64,000 nt of DNA from Clostridium mobile. Lineage in GTDB: Bacteria > Bacillota > Clostridia > Clostridiales > Clostridiaceae. Location: assembly GCF_018918285.1 (NCBI RefSeq), contig NZ_JAHLQF010000003.1, positions 1 through 64,000 on the forward strand, in the 5' to 3' direction. The position numbers and the translations under genes were made by a program. The notes under the pieces are model-generated. The model was given only the letters and a program-made list of their open reading frames with translations. It had not been told where the DNA came from and did no database searches. Shown piece by piece: positions 61,977 to 64,000 of this stretch (position 1 is the stretch's first letter; each line of letters begins with the position of its first letter).

Positions 61977-62669
61977 ATGTTTATAAAAAATAAAAAAATA
62001 GCATTTGTAATGGTGATAATTGTATTTACAATAATGTTAGCTTATAATATGCAAGCTAAAACAAAGGTTATAAATCAAGAGGAACATATAATATTAATAG
62101 ATCCAGGCCATGGAGGAATAGATGGAGGTGCAGTATCACCAAATGGTACTATAGAAAAAGATATAAATTTAAGTATAAGTTTAATGCTAAAAGAGGAACT
62201 TCAAAAGCGTGGCTATAAAGTTATTATGACAAGAGAAGAAGATAAGGGACTAAACGGTGAGAAAGGGACAGTAAGAGAAAGGAAAATTGAGGATTTAAAT
62301 AATAGGTGTAAAATGAAAAAGGAAAGCAATTGCAGTATGTTTATTAGCATTCATCTAAATATGTTTCCTCAAAGCAAATATTATGGAGCCCAAGTTTGGT
62401 ATTCCAGTAATGATAATAGTAAAAAATTGGCCTCATTGATTCAGTCCAATTTTAAGAAGCATCTAGATGAAACTAACAACAGAATGGAAAAACCTGCAAA
62501 TAATGATTATAAGATATTACGTGGAGTAGATGAGGTTCCATCTGTAATAGTAGAGTGTGGTTTTTTATCTAATTATGAAGAGGAAAAGAAGCTAAAAGAT
62601 AGTAACTATCAATTAAAAATAGCACAAATAATCGCAAATTCCGTCAATGAATATCATAATAATAACTAA
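61977..62669 (+). CDS. cwlD: N-acetylmuramoyl-L-alanine amidase CwlD
   Basis: A 230-residue zinc amidase that trims peptides from spore cortex peptidoglycan to make muramic delta-lactam, needed for germination. One N-terminal membrane helix (about 8-24) anchors it. Zinc and catalytic residues of Amidase_3: His45 (DPGHGG), Glu60, His126 (SIHLN) and Glu193 (VECGF). ATG at 61977 follows GGAGGTG. CwlD in this place, after rpsI, supports a spore-former. No clear sigma-A promoter was found; it may use a sporulation sigma. Confidence 0.93.
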   Translation: MFIKNKKIAFVMVIIVFTIMLAYNMQAKTKVINQEEHIILIDPGHGGIDGGAVSPNGTIEKDINLSISLMLKEELQKRGYKVIMTREEDKGLNGEKGTVRERKIEDLNNRCKMKKESNCSMFISIHLNMFPQSKYYGAQVWYSSNDNSKKLASLIQSNFKKHLDETNNRMEKPANNDYKILRGVDEVPSVIVECGFLSNYEEEKKLKDSNYQLKIAQIIANSVNEYHNNN

Positions 62670-62712
62670 ATAAACAAAAACTTAAAAAAATTTCATCTTT
62701 TTTAAAAATATA

Positions 62713-62741
62713 TTGATATTGGACGAAGGTTATGTTATCAT
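62713..62741 (+). promoter_or_regulatory. Promoter of the GntR gene
   Basis: TTGATA, 17-base spacer, extended -10 TGTTATCAT. Transcription would start near 62748, just before the palindrome. Confidence 0.7.
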
Positions 62742-62750
62742 TAATTTGGT

Positions 62751-62768
62751 TAATGGATTAGTCCATTA
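62751..62768 (+). promoter_or_regulatory. Palindromic operator TAATGGA-ttag-TCCATTA
   Basis: A perfect 7-bp inverted repeat with a 4-base spacer, at the predicted transcription start and about 20 bases before the GntR gene. Size and place fit a GntR-family autoregulatory operator. Confidence 0.65.
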
Positions 62769-62789
62769 GGCAACTTTACTTATAAGCTT

Positions 62790-63773
62790 TTGGGAGTGAT
62801 TTATATTCAGATTTCAATAGATAAAGGAAATAAAGTACCTTTATATTTACAGGTTAAAAAGCAAATAATGGATTTAATCAAAGATGGAGCCTTAAAAGTA
62901 GGGTTTAAGATGCCAACAGAGAGAGAGTTATCTGAAAATCTTCAAATAAGCAGAAATACAGTAAGTATGGCTTATAGAGAATTAGAAGGAGAAGGTGTTC
63001 TTAAATCATATCAAGGAAGAGGCACGTTTGTAGCTGAAGAAGTTAAGCTATGGAAAGATGAAGATATTAAAGAGAAAATTAATAAGTTTGTAGATTTAGC
63101 CTTTGAGGAAGCCATTGAATCTGGTATAGATGCAGAAGAATTTATAGAGATGGTAACAGAACGAATAGAGGAAAAAAGAAAATTAATTGATGAAATAAGC
63201 GGGTTATATGTGGAATGTAATATAGAACAATCTAGAATTTTTGCTAAGCAGTTAAAAGAAAGAACTAATATAGACTTTAAACCAGTTACAGTAAACGATT
63301 TAAGATCTATGGAAAAGGAAACTGAAGAATTACTAGAAAAGTGTCAGATTATTATTACAACATTTAACCATGTAAACGAAGTTAGAAGATTTACTAGGAA
63401 TTATAATAAAAAGGTATTAGGTGTTGCTATTACTCCAAACTTAGAAACTATAGTCAGAATCGCAAGATTCCCAATTGGAACTAAGTTTGCTTTTGTCTGT
63501 ATATCAGAAGAGTTTAAGTTTAAAGTTAGAGACGCATTAGAAAAGGCTGGATTATCAAATATAAATATTGAATACACTAATTCAGTTGATAAAGAAGAAT
63601 TAGCCAGAATTATAAAAAATTCTAACGTAATTATAGCTTCACCAGGAAGATATAACGATGTTTACGAATTAGATTATGGGAAAAAAGAAATAATAGATTT
63701 TTTATATAATTTAGACGATGGATCTGTAAAAGCACTAAAATCAAAGTTGCTAGAAATTAAATACTCAAAATAA
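62790..63773 (+). CDS. GntR-family transcriptional regulator
   Basis: An up to 327-residue regulator. The N-terminal winged HTH (about 8-80) has the GntR signature KMPTERELSENLQISRNTVS. The C-terminal ~245 residues are an alpha/beta domain I cannot assign; it is neither the aminotransferase-like MocR domain nor clearly UTRA. It lies between its own operator and glutamate mutase, so it probably controls the glutamate fermentation genes. The start is unclear: GGGAG (62792-62796) lies after the TTG at 62790 and overlaps GTG at 62796. The codon at ideal spacing is ATT at 62805, a rare start. There is no ATG in frame near here. Confidence 0.85.
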   Translation: MGVIYIQISIDKGNKVPLYLQVKKQIMDLIKDGALKVGFKMPTERELSENLQISRNTVSMAYRELEGEGVLKSYQGRGTFVAEEVKLWKDEDIKEKINKFVDLAFEEAIESGIDAEEFIEMVTERIEEKRKLIDEISGLYVECNIEQSRIFAKQLKERTNIDFKPVTVNDLRSMEKETEELLEKCQIIITTFNHVNEVRRFTRNYNKKVLGVAITPNLETIVRIARFPIGTKFAFVCISEEFKFKVRDALEKAGLSNINIEYTNSVDKEELARIIKNSNVIIASPGRYNDVYELDYGKKEIIDFLYNLDDGSVKALKSKLLEIKYSK

Positions 63774-63824
63774 GCTTGTGATAAAATATATAATATATAT
63801 TAATTTATCTAGGAGGTTTTAGAG

Positions 63825-64000
63825 ATGGAAAAAAAGACAATTGTCCTTGGAGTAATTGGTTCAGACTGTCATGCAGTTGGTAACAAAATATTAGACCACT
63901 CATTTACAAATGCAGGCTTCAATGTTATTAACATAGGAGTTTTATCATCACAGGAAGACTTTATCAATGCTGCTATAGAAACTAAAGCAGAAGCTATTTT
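63825..64000 (+). CDS. glmS: Glutamate mutase small subunit S (partial)
   Basis: The first 58 residues of the cobalamin-binding subunit (also MutS or methylaspartate mutase S), cut by the window edge. The B12 motif DxHxxG is Asp14-Cys-His16-Ala-Val-Gly19, followed by NKILDH, as in Clostridium glutamate mutase. It rearranges L-glutamate to 3-methylaspartate together with GlmE. AGGAGG (63811-63816) is 8 bases before the ATG. Note this is not glucosamine-fructose aminotransferase. Confidence 0.92.
   Translation, partial: MEKKTIVLGVIGSDCHAVGNKILDHSFTNAGFNVINIGVLSSQEDFINAAIETKAEAI

Noticed and set aside
63774-63824. Cobalamin riboswitch before glmS
   Set aside because: The gap is only 51 bases, far too short for a cobalamin riboswitch, and has no B12-box-like sequence.

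Overview
The window is AT-rich DNA from a spore-forming Firmicute of the Clostridium sensu stricto type. The evidence is the gene content and order (ctsR-mcsA-mcsB-clpC-radA-disA, a sigH cluster with thyX and rlmB, the rpoBC/str/S10/spc/alpha ribosomal super-cluster, ecfA1A2T-truA-rplM-rpsI-cwlD), AGGAGG ribosome binding sites, many TTG/GTG starts, and A/T-ending codons. The right edge opens with the cobalamin-binding small subunit of glutamate mutase. This points to a glutamate fermenter using the methylaspartate route, as in the C. tetani / C. cochlearium / C. tetanomorphum group; the species is an inference. No mobile element, CRISPR array, prophage or toxin-antitoxin pair was seen.

Layout. 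1-600: end of an rRNA operon (23S 3' end, 5S, tRNA-Asn) and two terminators. 734-5503: an EF-G-like GTPase, rubrerythrin (minus strand), a small unknown protein, a ROK sugar kinase and a histidine phosphatase. 5679-13757: the class III heat-shock operon under a CtsR operator, then nagB, radA and disA. 13805-14209: a lone minus-strand protein. 14286-16395: a repeat element, the PIN/TRAM membrane protein and ispD. 16404-24248: T-box-controlled proS, then ilvA, cysS, mrnC, thyX, rlmB, rae1 and sigH. 24256-36816: tRNA-Thr, tuf, rpmG, secE, nusG, rplKAJL and rpoBC. 36821-41672: the str operon with a second tuf. 41752-57579: the S10, spc and alpha operons. 57613-61861: ECF transporter core, truA, rplM-rpsI. 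61977-64000: cwlD, a GntR regulator with a palindromic operator, and glmS (truncated by the window edge).

Functionally almost everything serves transcription, translation, protein quality control and protein export. The new material is mainly in non-coding sequence: a two-hairpin repeat at two unrelated loci whose paired bases differ but still pair; a hairpin that appears to bring a distant Shine-Dalgarno sequence next to the nusG start; two L1-binding-like sites; an L10 leader overlapping an attenuator; structured leaders before rpsJ, rpsG, rpsM and the L7Ae-like/rpsL operon; and the GntR operator. No clearly undescribed multi-gene system was found. The best candidates for new biology are the repeat element, the nusG leader and the uncharacterised regulator beside glutamate mutase.
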